Source: Mesobacillus boroniphilus (GTDB taxonomy: Bacteria; Bacillota; Bacilli; Bacillales; Cytobacillaceae). Taken from it: a stretch of DNA of 64,000 bases. The stretch covers positions 558,001 to 622,000 of the forward strand of contig NZ_QTKX01000001.1 in the NCBI RefSeq assembly GCF_018424685.1, in the 5' to 3' direction. This document shows, one piece after another, positions 53,122 through 63,563 of this stretch. The first letter of the stretch is position 1, and every line of letters starts with the position of its first letter. The translations under genes were made by a program, and so were the position numbers. The notes under the pieces were generated by a model. That model was not told where the DNA came from. It saw only the letters and a program-made list of their open reading frames with translations, and did not search any database.

Positions 53122-54333
53122 ATGCTGAACGGTAAAAAAATTCTATTGTGCGTGACCGGTGGGATCGCTGTATATAAGGGTGCTGCGCTGACGAGCAAGT
53201 TGACACAGGCAGGCGCGGAAGTGAAGGTAATCCTGAGTGATTCCGCAGCTAAATTCGTAACTCCGCTCACTTTTCAGGCATTGTCCAGAAGTGAAGTTTA
53301 TACAGATACATTCGATGAAAAAAATCCTGAAAATATAGCCCATATCCATTTAGCTGATTGGGCTGATTTGATTATAGTTGCTCCGGCAACAGCCAACATC
53401 ATTGGCAAACTTGCTAACGGGATTGCTGATAATATGATTTCTACTACACTCCTGGCAGCGACTGCACCTGTATGGGTTGCACCAGCGATGAATGTACATA
53501 TGTATCAACACCCTGCTGTCCAGAAAAACATGGAAACACTCAGGAGCTTCGGTTATGAATTTATTGAACCGGGAGAAGGGTATTTAGCCTGTGGATACAC
53601 AGGTAAGGGCCGTCTTGAGGAACCGGAGACAATCGTGGAGCTTGCTGGCCAGTTTTTCAATAAACAGGACGGGGAACTTTCGGGGAAAACTTTCTTGATT
53701 ACTGCCGGGCCTACGAGGGAAAAAATCGATCCTGTCCGCTTCCTCACCAATCATTCAACTGGCAAGATGGGGTATGCGTTAGCAGGGGAAGCTGTGAAAA
53801 TGGGGGCAAGAGTGGTCCTTGTTTCGGGGCCGGTCAACCTTGAACCTCCAAGTGGAGCTGAATTGATCAAAGTAGAAAGTGCTGAGGAAATGTACCAGGC
53901 TGCCCTGGGACATTTCGGGGAAGCTGATGTCCTTATTGGAACCGCGGCGGTTGCGGATTACCGGCCGAAGTATATATATGAAGAGAAAATGAAGAAAAAA
54001 GAAGGCGACCAGGCTCTAGAGCTTGAAAGAACGAAGGATATTCTTTTCGAGCTTGGACAAAAAAAGAAGGGCCAGGTTATTGTAGGGTTCGCAGCCGAAA
54101 CTAATGATGTCGAAAACCATGCGAAGGGCAAACTTGCCAGAAAAAACGCAGACATGATTGTGGCGAATAACGTCAAGCAGGAAGGGGCTGGCTTTGGCGC
54201 AGATACGAATATTGTTACCATTTACAAAAAGGATGGTACAATCATCGAACTGCCTTTGATGTCAAAATCAGATGTAGCCAGAAATATTCTTACCGAAGTT
54301 GTCCAGTGGTTAAAAAAGGATGAAAGCTTATGA
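53122..54333 (+). CDS. coaBC: Phosphopantothenoylcysteine synthetase/decarboxylase
   Basis: This bifunctional enzyme makes phosphopantetheine for coenzyme A. The 403-aa product has an N-terminal FMN-dependent decarboxylase (CoaC) with GGIAVYKGA, PATANIIGKLANGIADN and the catalytic AMNVHMYQHP, and a C-terminal ligase (CoaB) from about residue 190 with TAGPTREKIDPVRFLTNHS. It overlaps priA by four bases, its usual partner. Confidence 0.97.
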   Translation: MLNGKKILLCVTGGIAVYKGAALTSKLTQAGAEVKVILSDSAAKFVTPLTFQALSRSEVYTDTFDEKNPENIAHIHLADWADLIIVAPATANIIGKLANGIADNMISTTLLAATAPVWVAPAMNVHMYQHPAVQKNMETLRSFGYEFIEPGEGYLACGYTGKGRLEEPETIVELAGQFFNKQDGELSGKTFLITAGPTREKIDPVRFLTNHSTGKMGYALAGEAVKMGARVVLVSGPVNLEPPSGAELIKVESAEEMYQAALGHFGEADVLIGTAAVADYRPKYIYEEKMKKKEGDQALELERTKDILFELGQKKKGQVIVGFAAETNDVENHAKGKLARKNADMIVANNVKQEGAGFGADTNIVTIYKKDGTIIELPLMSKSDVARNILTEVVQWLKKDESL

Positions 54334-56744
54334 ATATAGCAAGCGTTATTGTCGATGTGCCTGCAAAGCAAACTGACAAAACCTTTGACTATAAAATCCC
54401 AGAAAAATTCAAAGAAGTGATTAAGCCTGGGACGAGGGTTATCGTTCCATTTGGTCCAAGAAAAATCCAGGGTTTTGTCAGGGGTCTTAAGGAAAAGTCG
54501 AGCTTTTCTAAGTTGCGGTCAATCATCGAACCACTTGATTTGACGCCGGTATTGAATGAGGAACTTCTCCAACTGGGTGACTGGCTGACTGAGCATACAT
54601 TAAGCTATAAAATCTCCTCTTACCAGGTGATGCTCCCAGCAGCATTGAAGGCTAAATATGAAAAGAAAATTGTCCTTGCTAAAGGAATAGAGATAACCGA
54701 CCTTCCCGGAAATTTACTGGAGTTATTTAGGGAAAATAGTGAAATGAAATGGGAGGATGCCGTTTCAAAAGGGCTTGTCCAGCAACTTCAAAAGGAGGCG
54801 GCGTCCGGAAGGGTTGAGGTTGTTTACCAGGTGAAGGACAGGGTGCGCAAAAAACTGCTCAAGCATGTTTCCCCAGTCATTGGTCATGATCAACTGAAGG
54901 AGGCAAGGGACAAGCTTCCATCACAGGCGTCAGGGCAGCAATCTGTGCTTGATTTTTTTCTTGAACATCCTGAGCCTGTAGAACAGAGGCTGATCCTCTC
55001 CACTCTCGGAATCTCACAGGCATCAATTCAATCACTTGTTAAGAAAGGTTTAATAAGAGTTGAAGAGATAGAGGTTTACAGAGACCCATATGCAGAACGG
55101 GAATTTGAACGAAAAATGGCTCTGGAACTGACAAATGAGCAAGAAAAAGCTATTAGCCCAATCCTTTCTGCAATTGAAAAGGATTTGCATGAAGTCTTCC
55201 TATTATATGGTGTCACAGGCAGCGGAAAGACTGAAATCTATTTGCAGTCCATCCAGCAGGTCTTGAGTAAAGGAAAGGAAGCGATTGTGCTTGTGCCGGA
55301 AATCTCATTAACTCCACAAATGGTCACGCGCTTCAAGGAGCGATTTGGTGATTTGGTGGCTGTCATGCATAGCGGTTTATCTGCGGGGGAGAAGTATGAT
55401 GAATGGCGAAAAATCCAGCGCAAGGAAGTAAAAGTGGTCGTAGGAGCCAGGTCAGCGATTTTTGCTCCATTCGAGAATATCGGGATCATCATCATCGATG
55501 AAGAGCATGAAACGAGCTACAAGCAAGAAGAGAACCCAAGATACCATGCAAGGGACGTGGCGATCCAGCGGGCTAAAACAAATGCTTGTCCAGTCGTCCT
55601 CGGCAGTGCTACCCCTTCACTCGAATCATTTGCCCGGGCGCAAAAAGGAAGGTATACTTTGTTGTCTCTGCCAAAGCGGATGAACAATCAGGCGCTGCCA
55701 ACTGTTGAAATCGTCGACATGCGAGAGGAATTGCGAACAGGAAACCGCTCTATGTTTTCGGTAAAGCTGTTTGAAAAGATAAAAGACAGGCTGGAGAAAA
55801 AAGAGCAGACCGTCCTGTTTTTAAATAAACGTGGGCATTCATCTTTTGTGATGTGCCGTGATTGCGGATATGTCATGAACTGTCCGCATTGCGATATTAC
55901 GCTGACATACCACCGTTATAATGAGCAAATGAAATGCCATTATTGCGGTTATGAAGACAGGGTGCCAACAATATGTCCTGAATGCAATAGTGAGCATATC
56001 CGCTATTTCGGGACCGGGACTCAAAAGGTTGAGGAAGAATTGTTGAAATTAATTCCTGAGGCGAGAATCATCAGGATGGATGTCGATACAACGGGCAGGA
56101 AAGGTTCACATGAAAAGTTACTGACCGCTTTTCAGGAGGGCCAGGCGGACATATTACTCGGAACGCAAATGATTGCGAAAGGGTTGGATTTTCCAAACAT
56201 TACATTAGTAGGTGTCCTGTCAGCTGACACAATGTTGAACCTGCCCGATTTCCGTTCTTCGGAAAAAACATTCCAGCTTTTGACGCAGGTAAGCGGAAGG
56301 GCTGGAAGGCACAAGCTCCCTGGAGAGGTAGTAATCCAGACTTATACTCCAGAGCATTACAGTGTTGAGCTTGCCGGGACACAGGATTACGACCGCTTTT
56401 ACCAGCAGGAGATGCTGATGCGGAAGGTTCACCAGTATCCGCCATTTTACTATCTTTCCCTGGTAACAGTCAGCCATGAAGAATTGATGAAAGTAGTTTC
56501 AGTTACCGAAAAGATTGCAAAATACATTTCATCGAGGCTCTCGAATGAAGCAGTTGTACTGGGGCCAGTAGCATCGCCAATCCCGCGGATCAACGATAGA
56601 TATCGTTATCAATGTCTGATAAAATACAAAAAGGAACCAGAACTGAAAAATGCCCTTAAAACAATTCTGGATCATTACCAGCAGGAAACAGGGACAGGAG
56701 GATTGCAGATTTCTGTAGACCTTAACCCTTATATCCTAATGTAA
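54330..56744 (+). CDS. priA: Primosomal replication helicase PriA
   Basis: PriA restarts stalled replication forks. The 804-aa protein has an N-terminal 3' DNA-binding domain, a winged-helix domain, a superfamily 2 helicase core with Walker A GVTGSGKTEIY (about residue 299) and the DEEH box IIDEEHETSYKQ, and the paired zinc-binding motifs CRDCGYVMNCPHC and CHYCGYEDRVPTICPEC. ATG 54330 overlaps the coaBC end. The 215-nt gap to def contains copy D of the TIR repeat. Confidence 0.97.
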   Translation: MNIASVIVDVPAKQTDKTFDYKIPEKFKEVIKPGTRVIVPFGPRKIQGFVRGLKEKSSFSKLRSIIEPLDLTPVLNEELLQLGDWLTEHTLSYKISSYQVMLPAALKAKYEKKIVLAKGIEITDLPGNLLELFRENSEMKWEDAVSKGLVQQLQKEAASGRVEVVYQVKDRVRKKLLKHVSPVIGHDQLKEARDKLPSQASGQQSVLDFFLEHPEPVEQRLILSTLGISQASIQSLVKKGLIRVEEIEVYRDPYAEREFERKMALELTNEQEKAISPILSAIEKDLHEVFLLYGVTGSGKTEIYLQSIQQVLSKGKEAIVLVPEISLTPQMVTRFKERFGDLVAVMHSGLSAGEKYDEWRKIQRKEVKVVVGARSAIFAPFENIGIIIIDEEHETSYKQEENPRYHARDVAIQRAKTNACPVVLGSATPSLESFARAQKGRYTLLSLPKRMNNQALPTVEIVDMREELRTGNRSMFSVKLFEKIKDRLEKKEQTVLFLNKRGHSSFVMCRDCGYVMNCPHCDITLTYHRYNEQMKCHYCGYEDRVPTICPECNSEHIRYFGTGTQKVEEELLKLIPEARIIRMDVDTTGRKGSHEKLLTAFQEGQADILLGTQMIAKGLDFPNITLVGVLSADTMLNLPDFRSSEKTFQLLTQVSGRAGRHKLPGEVVIQTYTPEHYSVELAGTQDYDRFYQQEMLMRKVHQYPPFYYLSLVTVSHEELMKVVSVTEKIAKYISSRLSNEAVVLGPVASPIPRINDRYRYQCLIKYKKEPELKNALKTILDHYQQETGTGGLQISVDLNPYILM

Positions 56745-56814
56745 TGATAATTTTCAAGGCGGGCTGGTTTTCGAAATGATCTCTTCTTTCTGAAGAGGCT
56801 CTTGCAAAGCTTCG

Positions 56815-56883
56815 GAGCTCTTTTCGAGGAGGCTTCTGGAACTGTAAAGCCTTGTGAATGCAACAAAGTTTACGAAACGAGTC
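56815..56883 (+). repeat. TIR repeat family, copy D (short, 69 bp)
   Basis: GAGCTCTTTTCGAGGAGGC on the left and CAAAGTTTACGAAACGAGTC on the right match the ends of copy A (10777) with a few changes. The central stem (GTAAAAACC/GGTTTTTAC) is missing. It lies between priA and def. Confidence 0.65.
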
Positions 56884-56959
56884 TTGAGGAAAGTTTATGA
56901 AAAAAGAAGATTGAACAAGCTAATACTAATATTTAAATGGATTTATTGGAGGATTTATT

Positions 56960-57445
56960 TTGGCAGTAAGAAAAATAGTAACTTACCCAGCGGACATTTT
57001 GGAGCAAGAATGCGAAAAGGTAACAGTTTTTGATAAAAAACTGGCAAAGCTGCTGGATGACATGTATGATACAATGATTGAATTTGATGGTGTTGGCCTG
57101 GCTGCTCCTCAAATAGATATAAAGAAGCAAATTGCGATTGTAGATATCGATGATGAGCACGGTACGATTGAATTGATCAACCCGGTGATTCTCGAAACTC
57201 GCGGTGAGCAGACTGGTCCTGAAGGATGCTTAAGTTTCCCGGGATTATACGGAGAGGTCACTCGCCCGAATTATGTGAAGGTAAAAGCTCAGAATCGCAA
57301 AGGTAAGAGCTATGAATTAGAAGCAGAAGAGTTTTTAGCACGAGCGATCCTACATGAAATTGACCACTTACACGGGGTGTTATTTACCACCAAGGTGACA
57401 AGGTATATCGAAGAAGCTGATTTAGAGGAGTTGAACCAGGAATGA
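56960..57445 (+). CDS. def: Peptide deformylase
   Basis: This metalloenzyme removes the N-formyl group from nascent proteins. The 161-aa product shows all three motifs: [16 protein letters not shown] and HEIDHLHG, whose Cys and two His bind the metal. It starts at TTG 56960 behind TTGGAGGA. The gene overlaps fmt by four bases, a natural pairing since Fmt adds the formyl group this enzyme removes. Confidence 0.97.
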   Translation: MAVRKIVTYPADILEQECEKVTVFDKKLAKLLDDMYDTMIEFDGVGLAAPQIDIKKQIAIVDIDDEHGTIELINPVILETRGEQTGPEGCLSFPGLYGEVTRPNYVKVKAQNRKGKSYELEAEEFLARAILHEIDHLHGVLFTTKVTRYIEEADLEELNQE

Positions 57446-58395
57446 CAAGAATCGTATTTATGGGGACTCCGGACTTTTCTGTCCCGGTTTTGAGGAGATT
57501 GGTCGATGAAGGGTATGACGTCATAGGAGTTGTAACCCAGCCTGACCGACCAGTTGGCAGAAAGCGGGTCCTTACTCCGCCTCCTGTAAAAGCAGAAGCG
57601 CTGAAACTTGGCATCCCGGTTTATCAGCCGGAGAAAATCCGACAGCAGGAGGAACTGGATAAAATCCTGGCCCTTGAACCGGATTTAATTGTCACTGCCG
57701 CGTTTGGACAAATTTTACCAAACCAACTTCTCGAGGCACCTAAGTTTGGCTGCATCAATGTCCATGCATCCCTACTGCCAGAGCTGCGGGGTGGAGCTCC
57801 CATTCACTACGCCATTATTGAAGGCAAAGAAAAAACAGGGATAACCATTATGTATATGGTGGAAAAGCTGGACGCTGGCGATATCCTGACTCAGATCGAA
57901 GTGCCAATTAGCGAAACAGATACAGTTGGATCCTTACATGATAAAATGAGCGCTGCTGGTGCAGACCTCTTGTCAGAGACGGTTCCAAAGCTGTTAAAAG
58001 GTGAAATCACTCCTGTTCCACAAAACAATGAAGAAGCAACATTTGCATGGAACATCAAGCGCGAACAGGAGAAAATCGATTGGAACAGAACTGGCGCTGA
58101 GATATATAACCATATCCGTGGCATGAATCCTTGGCCTGTTGCCTATACCACTATGGATGGATCGGTAATGAAGCTATGGAGTGCCGAAAAGGCAAGCTAT
58201 AAAGGAAGCGAACAACCTGGTATGATCTTGAAAATTGAAGAAGATGGTCTAATTGTTGCCACTGGTGATGAAACCGCAATAAAAATCACAGAACTTCAGC
58301 CGGCAGGCAAGAAAAAGATGGATGCGAAGCAATTCTTGCTAGGGGCAGGGGCAAACTTAGTACCAGGCGTTAGGTTAGGAGACACCAATGAGTAA
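57442..58395 (+). CDS. fmt: Methionyl-tRNA formyltransferase
   Basis: Fmt formylates initiator Met-tRNA using 10-formyl-THF. The 317-aa protein has the start [15 protein letters not shown], the basic loop [12 protein letters not shown], and the catalytic [20 protein letters not shown] with its Asn-His, followed by the C-terminal tRNA-binding domain. It overlaps def by 4 bases and rsmB by 8. Confidence 0.97.
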   Translation: MTRIVFMGTPDFSVPVLRRLVDEGYDVIGVVTQPDRPVGRKRVLTPPPVKAEALKLGIPVYQPEKIRQQEELDKILALEPDLIVTAAFGQILPNQLLEAPKFGCINVHASLLPELRGGAPIHYAIIEGKEKTGITIMYMVEKLDAGDILTQIEVPISETDTVGSLHDKMSAAGADLLSETVPKLLKGEITPVPQNNEEATFAWNIKREQEKIDWNRTGAEIYNHIRGMNPWPVAYTTMDGSVMKLWSAEKASYKGSEQPGMILKIEEDGLIVATGDETAIKITELQPAGKKKMDAKQFLLGAGANLVPGVRLGDTNE

Positions 58396-59737
58396 AAAGA
58401 AAAATGTAAGGGATACAGCATTGCAGCTCCTGGAAACAATTGAAAAGAATCAGGCCTACAGCAATCTGCTCTTGAACAGTGCGATTGATAAAAATGAAAT
58501 CAGTCAGATTGACGTAGGGTTGTTGACAGAGTTGGTATATGGCACGCTTCAGCGGAAAATGACCATCGATTTTTACCTAAAGCCTTTTATCGAGAAAAAC
58601 AAAAAGCTTCAAAGCTGGGTCATCAATCTGCTTCGCATGACCGTTTATCAGATGGTTTACTTAGATAAAATCCCGGAAAGAGCGGCTATATTTGAAGCAG
58701 TGGAAATCGCAAAACGCAGGGGGCATAAGGGTATTGCCAGTCTTGTTAATGGTGTGCTAAGGAGCATTCAGCGAAATGGATTACCTTCACTTGATTCTAT
58801 CGAGGATCCTGCTGAAAGAATTTCCATTGAGACTAGCCATCCATTGTGGCTTGTAAGAAGGTGGGTAAACCAATTCGGGGTGGAAAAGACACTGGAAATG
58901 TGTGAAGTGAATTTAACAGCACCGCTGCAGACAGGCAGGGTCAATTTGACGAGAATCTCCCGTGATGAGTGCCTGGCGCTTTTGGAGGAAGAAGGTTTTG
59001 AAGTAGAACCTAGTCCCATCCTTCCCGAAGCAGTCAAGTGTCTGCGAGGCAATCTTGCATCATCTAAAGCTTTCAAGTATGGTTTGTTGACGATCCAGGA
59101 TGAGAGCTCCATGCTGGTTGCCCATGCACTAGGCATCAAAGAAGAAGAGGTTATTCTTGATGCATGTGCAGCACCAGGAGGGAAGACTACCCATATCGCC
59201 GAAAAGCTTGGAAATAGCGGGAAGGTGTTATCACTCGACCTCCATGAGCACAAGGTGAAGCTGATCTCTGAGAATGCTGAGCGCCTGGGCCTCGAAAATA
59301 TCGAAGCTCAAAAAATGGACAGCCGCCAGGCAGCCACCCAATTTGAAAAAGAATCAATAGACCGGGTCTTGCTGGATGCTCCGTGCTCTGGCCTTGGAGT
59401 GATGAGACGAAAGCCTGATATGAAGTATACTAAGAAAGAACAGGATTTATCACAGCTGCAAACCATTCAGCTAAGCCTGCTGGAATCAGTCGCCCCACTC
59501 TTGAAAGCTAGGGGTACACTGGTATATAGCACATGCACGGTAGACCGTGAAGAAAACCAGGAAGTAATCGAAAAATTTTTACGCGAGCATCCGGAATTCG
59601 AAGGAGATACAACATTTGCAAAAAGAATGCCAGAGGCAATCAAACCATTGATCAATGGCTTTGATGTGCAAATTCTTCCGCAGGACATTGGCTCTGATGG
59701 GTTTTATATTGCTTGTTTAAGAAAGAAGGTGGAATAA
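58388..59737 (+). CDS. rsmB: 16S rRNA m5C967 methyltransferase
   Basis: RsmB (Sun) methylates C967 of 16S rRNA. The 449-aa product has an N-terminal NusB-like RNA-binding domain (about residues 5-130) and a Rossmann methyltransferase domain with [15 protein letters not shown] for [12 protein letters not shown] and the catalytic Cys in [11 protein letters not shown]. It starts within the end of fmt; rlmN follows after one base. Confidence 0.96.
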   Translation: MSKKKNVRDTALQLLETIEKNQAYSNLLLNSAIDKNEISQIDVGLLTELVYGTLQRKMTIDFYLKPFIEKNKKLQSWVINLLRMTVYQMVYLDKIPERAAIFEAVEIAKRRGHKGIASLVNGVLRSIQRNGLPSLDSIEDPAERISIETSHPLWLVRRWVNQFGVEKTLEMCEVNLTAPLQTGRVNLTRISRDECLALLEEEGFEVEPSPILPEAVKCLRGNLASSKAFKYGLLTIQDESSMLVAHALGIKEEEVILDACAAPGGKTTHIAEKLGNSGKVLSLDLHEHKVKLISENAERLGLENIEAQKMDSRQAATQFEKESIDRVLLDAPCSGLGVMRRKPDMKYTKKEQDLSQLQTIQLSLLESVAPLLKARGTLVYSTCTVDREENQEVIEKFLREHPEFEGDTTFAKRMPEAIKPLINGFDVQILPQDIGSDGFYIACLRKKVE

Positions 59738-59738
59738 C

Positions 59739-60830
59739 ATGGAACAAGAAAACACAACTAGAAATTCAGCAACCCAGGATTCAGCAAAAAAGTCCATTTA
59801 TTCACTTCAGCTTGAAGAAATAAAGGATTGGCTGAAGGAACAAGGAGAAAAACCATTCAGGGCAGAACAAATTTTTGACTGGCTCTACCAAAAAAGAGCA
59901 ACCTCTTTTGAAGAGATGTCTAATTTGTCAAAGCCTTTGAGGGACAAGCTAGACGAGCATTTTGTCCTGACAACCCTGAGTACAATCATACAGCAGACTT
60001 CATCTGACGGAACAATCAAGTTCTTATTTGAAATGCATGACGGTATGTCTATTGAAACGGTTCTTATGAGACATGAATACGGAAACTCTGTCTGTGTAAC
60101 TACACAGGTTGGCTGCAGGATCGGCTGTACTTTCTGTGCTTCAACCCTTGGCGGTTTAAAGAGGAATCTGGAAGCAGGAGAAATTGTGGCTCAGGTCGTA
60201 AAAGTACAACAGGCACTAGACGAGACAGAAGAGAGAGTAAGCTCAATTGTTATCATGGGAATCGGTGAACCATTTGACAACTATGACAATATGCTTTCAT
60301 TCCTGAAAATTATGAACCATGAAAAAGGCTTGAATATTGGCGCACGTCATATTACCGTTTCTACAAGCGGCATCATCCCTAAGATCTATCAATTTGCGGA
60401 TGAAAATATGCAAATAAACTTTGCGATTTCCTTGCATGCACCAAACACTGAGTTGCGCAGCAGGCTGATGCCAATCAACCGCGCATACAAGCTTCCTGAT
60501 TTAATGGATTCAGTCCGTTATTATGTGAACAAGACAGGAAGAAGAATCAGCTTTGAATATGGTCTGTTCGGTGGTGTCAATGATCAGGTTGAGCACGCTG
60601 AAGAGCTTGCGCAACTGGTTAAAGGACTGAAGTGCCATATCAATTTGATTCCGGTCAACTATGTACCTGAACGTGATTACGTAAGGACACCAAAGAGCCA
60701 GATCTTCAAGTTCGAACGTACTCTTCGCGACCGTGGAGTGAATGTGACAATCAGAAGAGAACAAGGGCATGACATTGAAGCAGCTTGCGGACAACTTCGG
60801 GCGAAAGAAAGAAAAGAAGAGACGAGGTGA
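59739..60830 (+). CDS. rlmN: 23S rRNA/tRNA m2A methyltransferase RlmN
   Basis: RlmN is a radical SAM enzyme that methylates A2503 of 23S rRNA and A37 of some tRNAs. The 363-aa product has the cluster motif [10 protein letters not shown] (CxxxCxxC), the [11 protein letters not shown] segment and a late Cys in the [18 protein letters not shown] tail that takes part in catalysis. RBS AAGGTGG lies at the rsmB end. prpC starts four bases downstream. Confidence 0.96.
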   Translation: MEQENTTRNSATQDSAKKSIYSLQLEEIKDWLKEQGEKPFRAEQIFDWLYQKRATSFEEMSNLSKPLRDKLDEHFVLTTLSTIIQQTSSDGTIKFLFEMHDGMSIETVLMRHEYGNSVCVTTQVGCRIGCTFCASTLGGLKRNLEAGEIVAQVVKVQQALDETEERVSSIVIMGIGEPFDNYDNMLSFLKIMNHEKGLNIGARHITVSTSGIIPKIYQFADENMQINFAISLHAPNTELRSRLMPINRAYKLPDLMDSVRYYVNKTGRRISFEYGLFGGVNDQVEHAEELAQLVKGLKCHINLIPVNYVPERDYVRTPKSQIFKFERTLRDRGVNVTIRREQGHDIEAACGQLRAKERKEETR

Positions 60831-60834
60831 CAAG

Positions 60835-61587
60835 ATGAAAGCTGTTTTCATGACAGACAGGGGAAAAGTCCGCCTGCATAATGAAGACAATGGCGGCATC
60901 TTTGTAAATCCTCACGGTCAGCGCCTTGCCATCGTAGCAGATGGCATGGGCGGACACCGTGCAGGGGATGTTGCCAGTGAAATGACAATTAAACATCTGA
61001 AGGACCTTTGGGGAAATTCAACGCAGATACATACAGCAGAAGAAGCAGAAAAATGGATGGAAGAAGCGGTTTTGCAAGTCAATAAAGAAATTTTTGATCA
61101 TTCTTTGAAAAATACAGAATGTGAAGGTATGGGCACAACAATAGTTGCTGCCATCTGTACGAACCTGTTCGCAACCATCGTAAATATAGGTGACAGCCGT
61201 TGTTACTTATTAAACGAAACGGGATTTAAACAGTTGACGGAGGATCACTCTCTTGTTAACGAACTCGTTCGTTCTGGGCAAATTTCCAAGGAAGATGCAG
61301 AGCATCACCCACGGAAAAATGTCCTGTTAAGGGCTCTTGGAACTGAAGAGTCGGTTGAAATGGATGTTAAAACAATCATCTTTGAAGAGGAAGATATATT
61401 GTTGCTTTGTTCAGATGGACTTTCCAATAAAGTAAGCCAGGAAGAAATGGAAAGCATTATTAATAACAAAGAAATGTCCCATGAAGATAAGGCGGCAGAA
61501 TTTATCAAAAGGGCAAACGAATACGGCGGCGAAGATAATATAACTCTTGCTATCGTCGAATACCAGGAATTCAACGAGGGCAGGTGA
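60835..61587 (+). CDS. prpC: Ser/Thr protein phosphatase PrpC (PP2C family)
   Basis: PrpC dephosphorylates PrkC and its substrates. The 250-aa PP2C enzyme has metal-binding motifs RLHNEDN, ADGMGGHRAG and GDSRCYLL, with LLLCSDGLSNKV and GGEDNITLAIV near the end. I chose ATG 60835 behind GAGGTGA; a longer frame upstream would overlap rlmN by 22 codons. prkC starts five bases after its stop, so kinase and phosphatase are made together. Confidence 0.96.
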   Translation: MKAVFMTDRGKVRLHNEDNGGIFVNPHGQRLAIVADGMGGHRAGDVASEMTIKHLKDLWGNSTQIHTAEEAEKWMEEAVLQVNKEIFDHSLKNTECEGMGTTIVAAICTNLFATIVNIGDSRCYLLNETGFKQLTEDHSLVNELVRSGQISKEDAEHHPRKNVLLRALGTEESVEMDVKTIIFEEEDILLLCSDGLSNKVSQEEMESIINNKEMSHEDKAAEFIKRANEYGGEDNITLAIVEYQEFNEGR

Positions 61588-61592
61588 AGAAT

Positions 61593-63545
61593 ATGATTAT
61601 CGGAAAAAGAATCAGCGGGCGTTATAAAATCAAGGACATGATCGGCGGGGGAGGCATGGCAAATGTCTATCTGGCTCGAGACATGATCCTCGACAGGGAT
61701 GTCGCGGTCAAGATGCTTCGTCTTGATTTTGCCAATGATGATGAATTTATCCGCAGGTTCCACAGGGAGGCGCAATCTGCAACTAGCCTTGCCCATCCGA
61801 ATATCGTCAGTATATATGATGTCGGTGAAGAGGATGGACTATACTATATTGTGATGGAATACGTTGATGGCCAGACGTTAAAGCAATACATACAGCAGCA
61901 TGCCCCAGTCCCGGTTGAAGAAGCCTTGGACATCATGAAACAGCTGACATCTGCTATCTCGCATGCCCATCATAACCATATTGTACATCGCGATATCAAG
62001 CCGCATAATATCCTGGTTGATAGCAATGGAACCGTAAAAATTACCGACTTTGGCATTGCAATGGCCCTGAGTGCGACAAGTATCACTCAAACGAATTCAG
62101 TGCTGGGCTCTGTTCATTATCTTTCTCCTGAACAGGCAAGAGGAGGCATGGCGAACAAAAAATCGGATATTTATTCGATTGGGATTGTCATGTTCGAATT
62201 GCTTACAGGCAGGCTTCCTTTTTCAGGTGAATCCGCCGTTTCCATCGCGCTTAAGCATTTACAATCAGAGACTCCTTCATTAAAAAGATGGAATCCGCAC
62301 ATTCCCCAGAGCGTGGAAAATATTGTGCTCAAGGCAACTGCGAAGGATCCTTTCCATCGCTATGACAATGTCGATGAAATGGAAGAAGACCTGCGTACGG
62401 CGCTTGAGACTAAGCGTTTGAATGAAGGCAAATTTGTCATACCAGAAGACGATGAAGCAACAAAAGCGATACCAATTATAACCAATGACCGGCCTTATCA
62501 TAATCTTGACGAAACAATCGTACGGAAAGACGCTCCTGGTTCACACGAACAAACTCCAAAGGCAAAGCCTGAGAAGAAGAAGAAAAAGAAATGGCCAGTC
62601 ATTTTGACAATTTTGTTTTTGTTGATCCTGACTGCGGGAATAGTAATGGTGACAATGGGACCTGACTTATTCGGCCCGAAGGAAAAGGAAGTGCCTGATG
62701 TAAGCGGCATGGAAGTAGAAGAAGCAGTCGCACAACTCATGTCTGCTGGCTTCATCACTGGAGACATAAAAGAAATCAGTGATGAAGAAGTCGAAGAAGG
62801 AAATGTCATCCGTACCAATCCGACGGCCGGAAAGATGATCAAAGAAGGCAATGAAATCGACTTGTATATCAGTGCCGGTAAAGAAAAAGTGGAATTATCG
62901 GATTATACCGACAGGATGTACGATGATGTCGTCAGGCTGCTAGAAGGAAAGGGTTTCAAGGATTTCAAAAAAATCGAAGAGCACGATGATAGTGAGGCGG
63001 GTACGATCCTTGAACAAGATCCACCTGGAGGAGAATCCGTCATTCCAGGGGATACAACTTTGGAATTTAAGGTTAGCAAAGGGCCTGAATTAGTAACTCT
63101 GGGTGATTTAACCGAATACAACCAGAGAAACCTTGATCTTTATGCTGACACCACTGGGCTTGTAATTGAAAGTACTGAGGAGTTTCATGATACAATCCCC
63201 GCAGGATTGGTTATCTCCCAAAAACCTGAAGCAGGAACTGAACTGAAAAAGGGCAGTAAAGTAAATGTTGTCCTTTCAAAAGGAAAAGAACCAGTCCCGA
63301 AAGAAGTATCACGTGAAATTACCGTAACATATCAGCCTAAAGAAGAAGGAGTACCGCAGGAAATCAAGATCTACATGAGTGACCTAAATCACAATGGGGA
63401 AACTCCTGTAGACACAATTGAAATCACAGAGGACGAACTAATAATTCTTGATTTTCTAATTGCGCCTGGTAAACAGGCTGAATATAGAATTATGCGGGAT
63501 GGAGAAATCTTTGATAGTGGCAGTGTCGATTATCCAGAAGACTAA
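61593..63545 (+). CDS. prkC: PASTA-domain Ser/Thr protein kinase PrkC
   Basis: PrkC is a membrane kinase that senses muropeptides, triggers spore germination and regulates wall metabolism. The 650-aa protein has a cytoplasmic kinase domain with GGGGMANVYL, catalytic Lys40 (AVKML), HRDIKPHN (Asp134) and DFGIA, a basic juxtamembrane stretch of lysines, one membrane span (about 335-355), then three PASTA domains (from about 367, 435 and 503) and a C-terminal Ig-like domain. I chose ATG 61593 as in the family; a GTG nine bases upstream overlaps the prpC stop. Confidence 0.97.
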   Translation: MIIGKRISGRYKIKDMIGGGGMANVYLARDMILDRDVAVKMLRLDFANDDEFIRRFHREAQSATSLAHPNIVSIYDVGEEDGLYYIVMEYVDGQTLKQYIQQHAPVPVEEALDIMKQLTSAISHAHHNHIVHRDIKPHNILVDSNGTVKITDFGIAMALSATSITQTNSVLGSVHYLSPEQARGGMANKKSDIYSIGIVMFELLTGRLPFSGESAVSIALKHLQSETPSLKRWNPHIPQSVENIVLKATAKDPFHRYDNVDEMEEDLRTALETKRLNEGKFVIPEDDEATKAIPIITNDRPYHNLDETIVRKDAPGSHEQTPKAKPEKKKKKKWPVILTILFLLILTAGIVMVTMGPDLFGPKEKEVPDVSGMEVEEAVAQLMSAGFITGDIKEISDEEVEEGNVIRTNPTAGKMIKEGNEIDLYISAGKEKVELSDYTDRMYDDVVRLLEGKGFKDFKKIEEHDDSEAGTILEQDPPGGESVIPGDTTLEFKVSKGPELVTLGDLTEYNQRNLDLYADTTGLVIESTEEFHDTIPAGLVISQKPEAGTELKKGSKVNVVLSKGKEPVPKEVSREITVTYQPKEEGVPQEIKIYMSDLNHNGETPVDTIEITEDELIILDFLIAPGKQAEYRIMRDGEIFDSGSVDYPED

Positions 63546-63563
63546 CAGACAGGGAGTGTTGCT

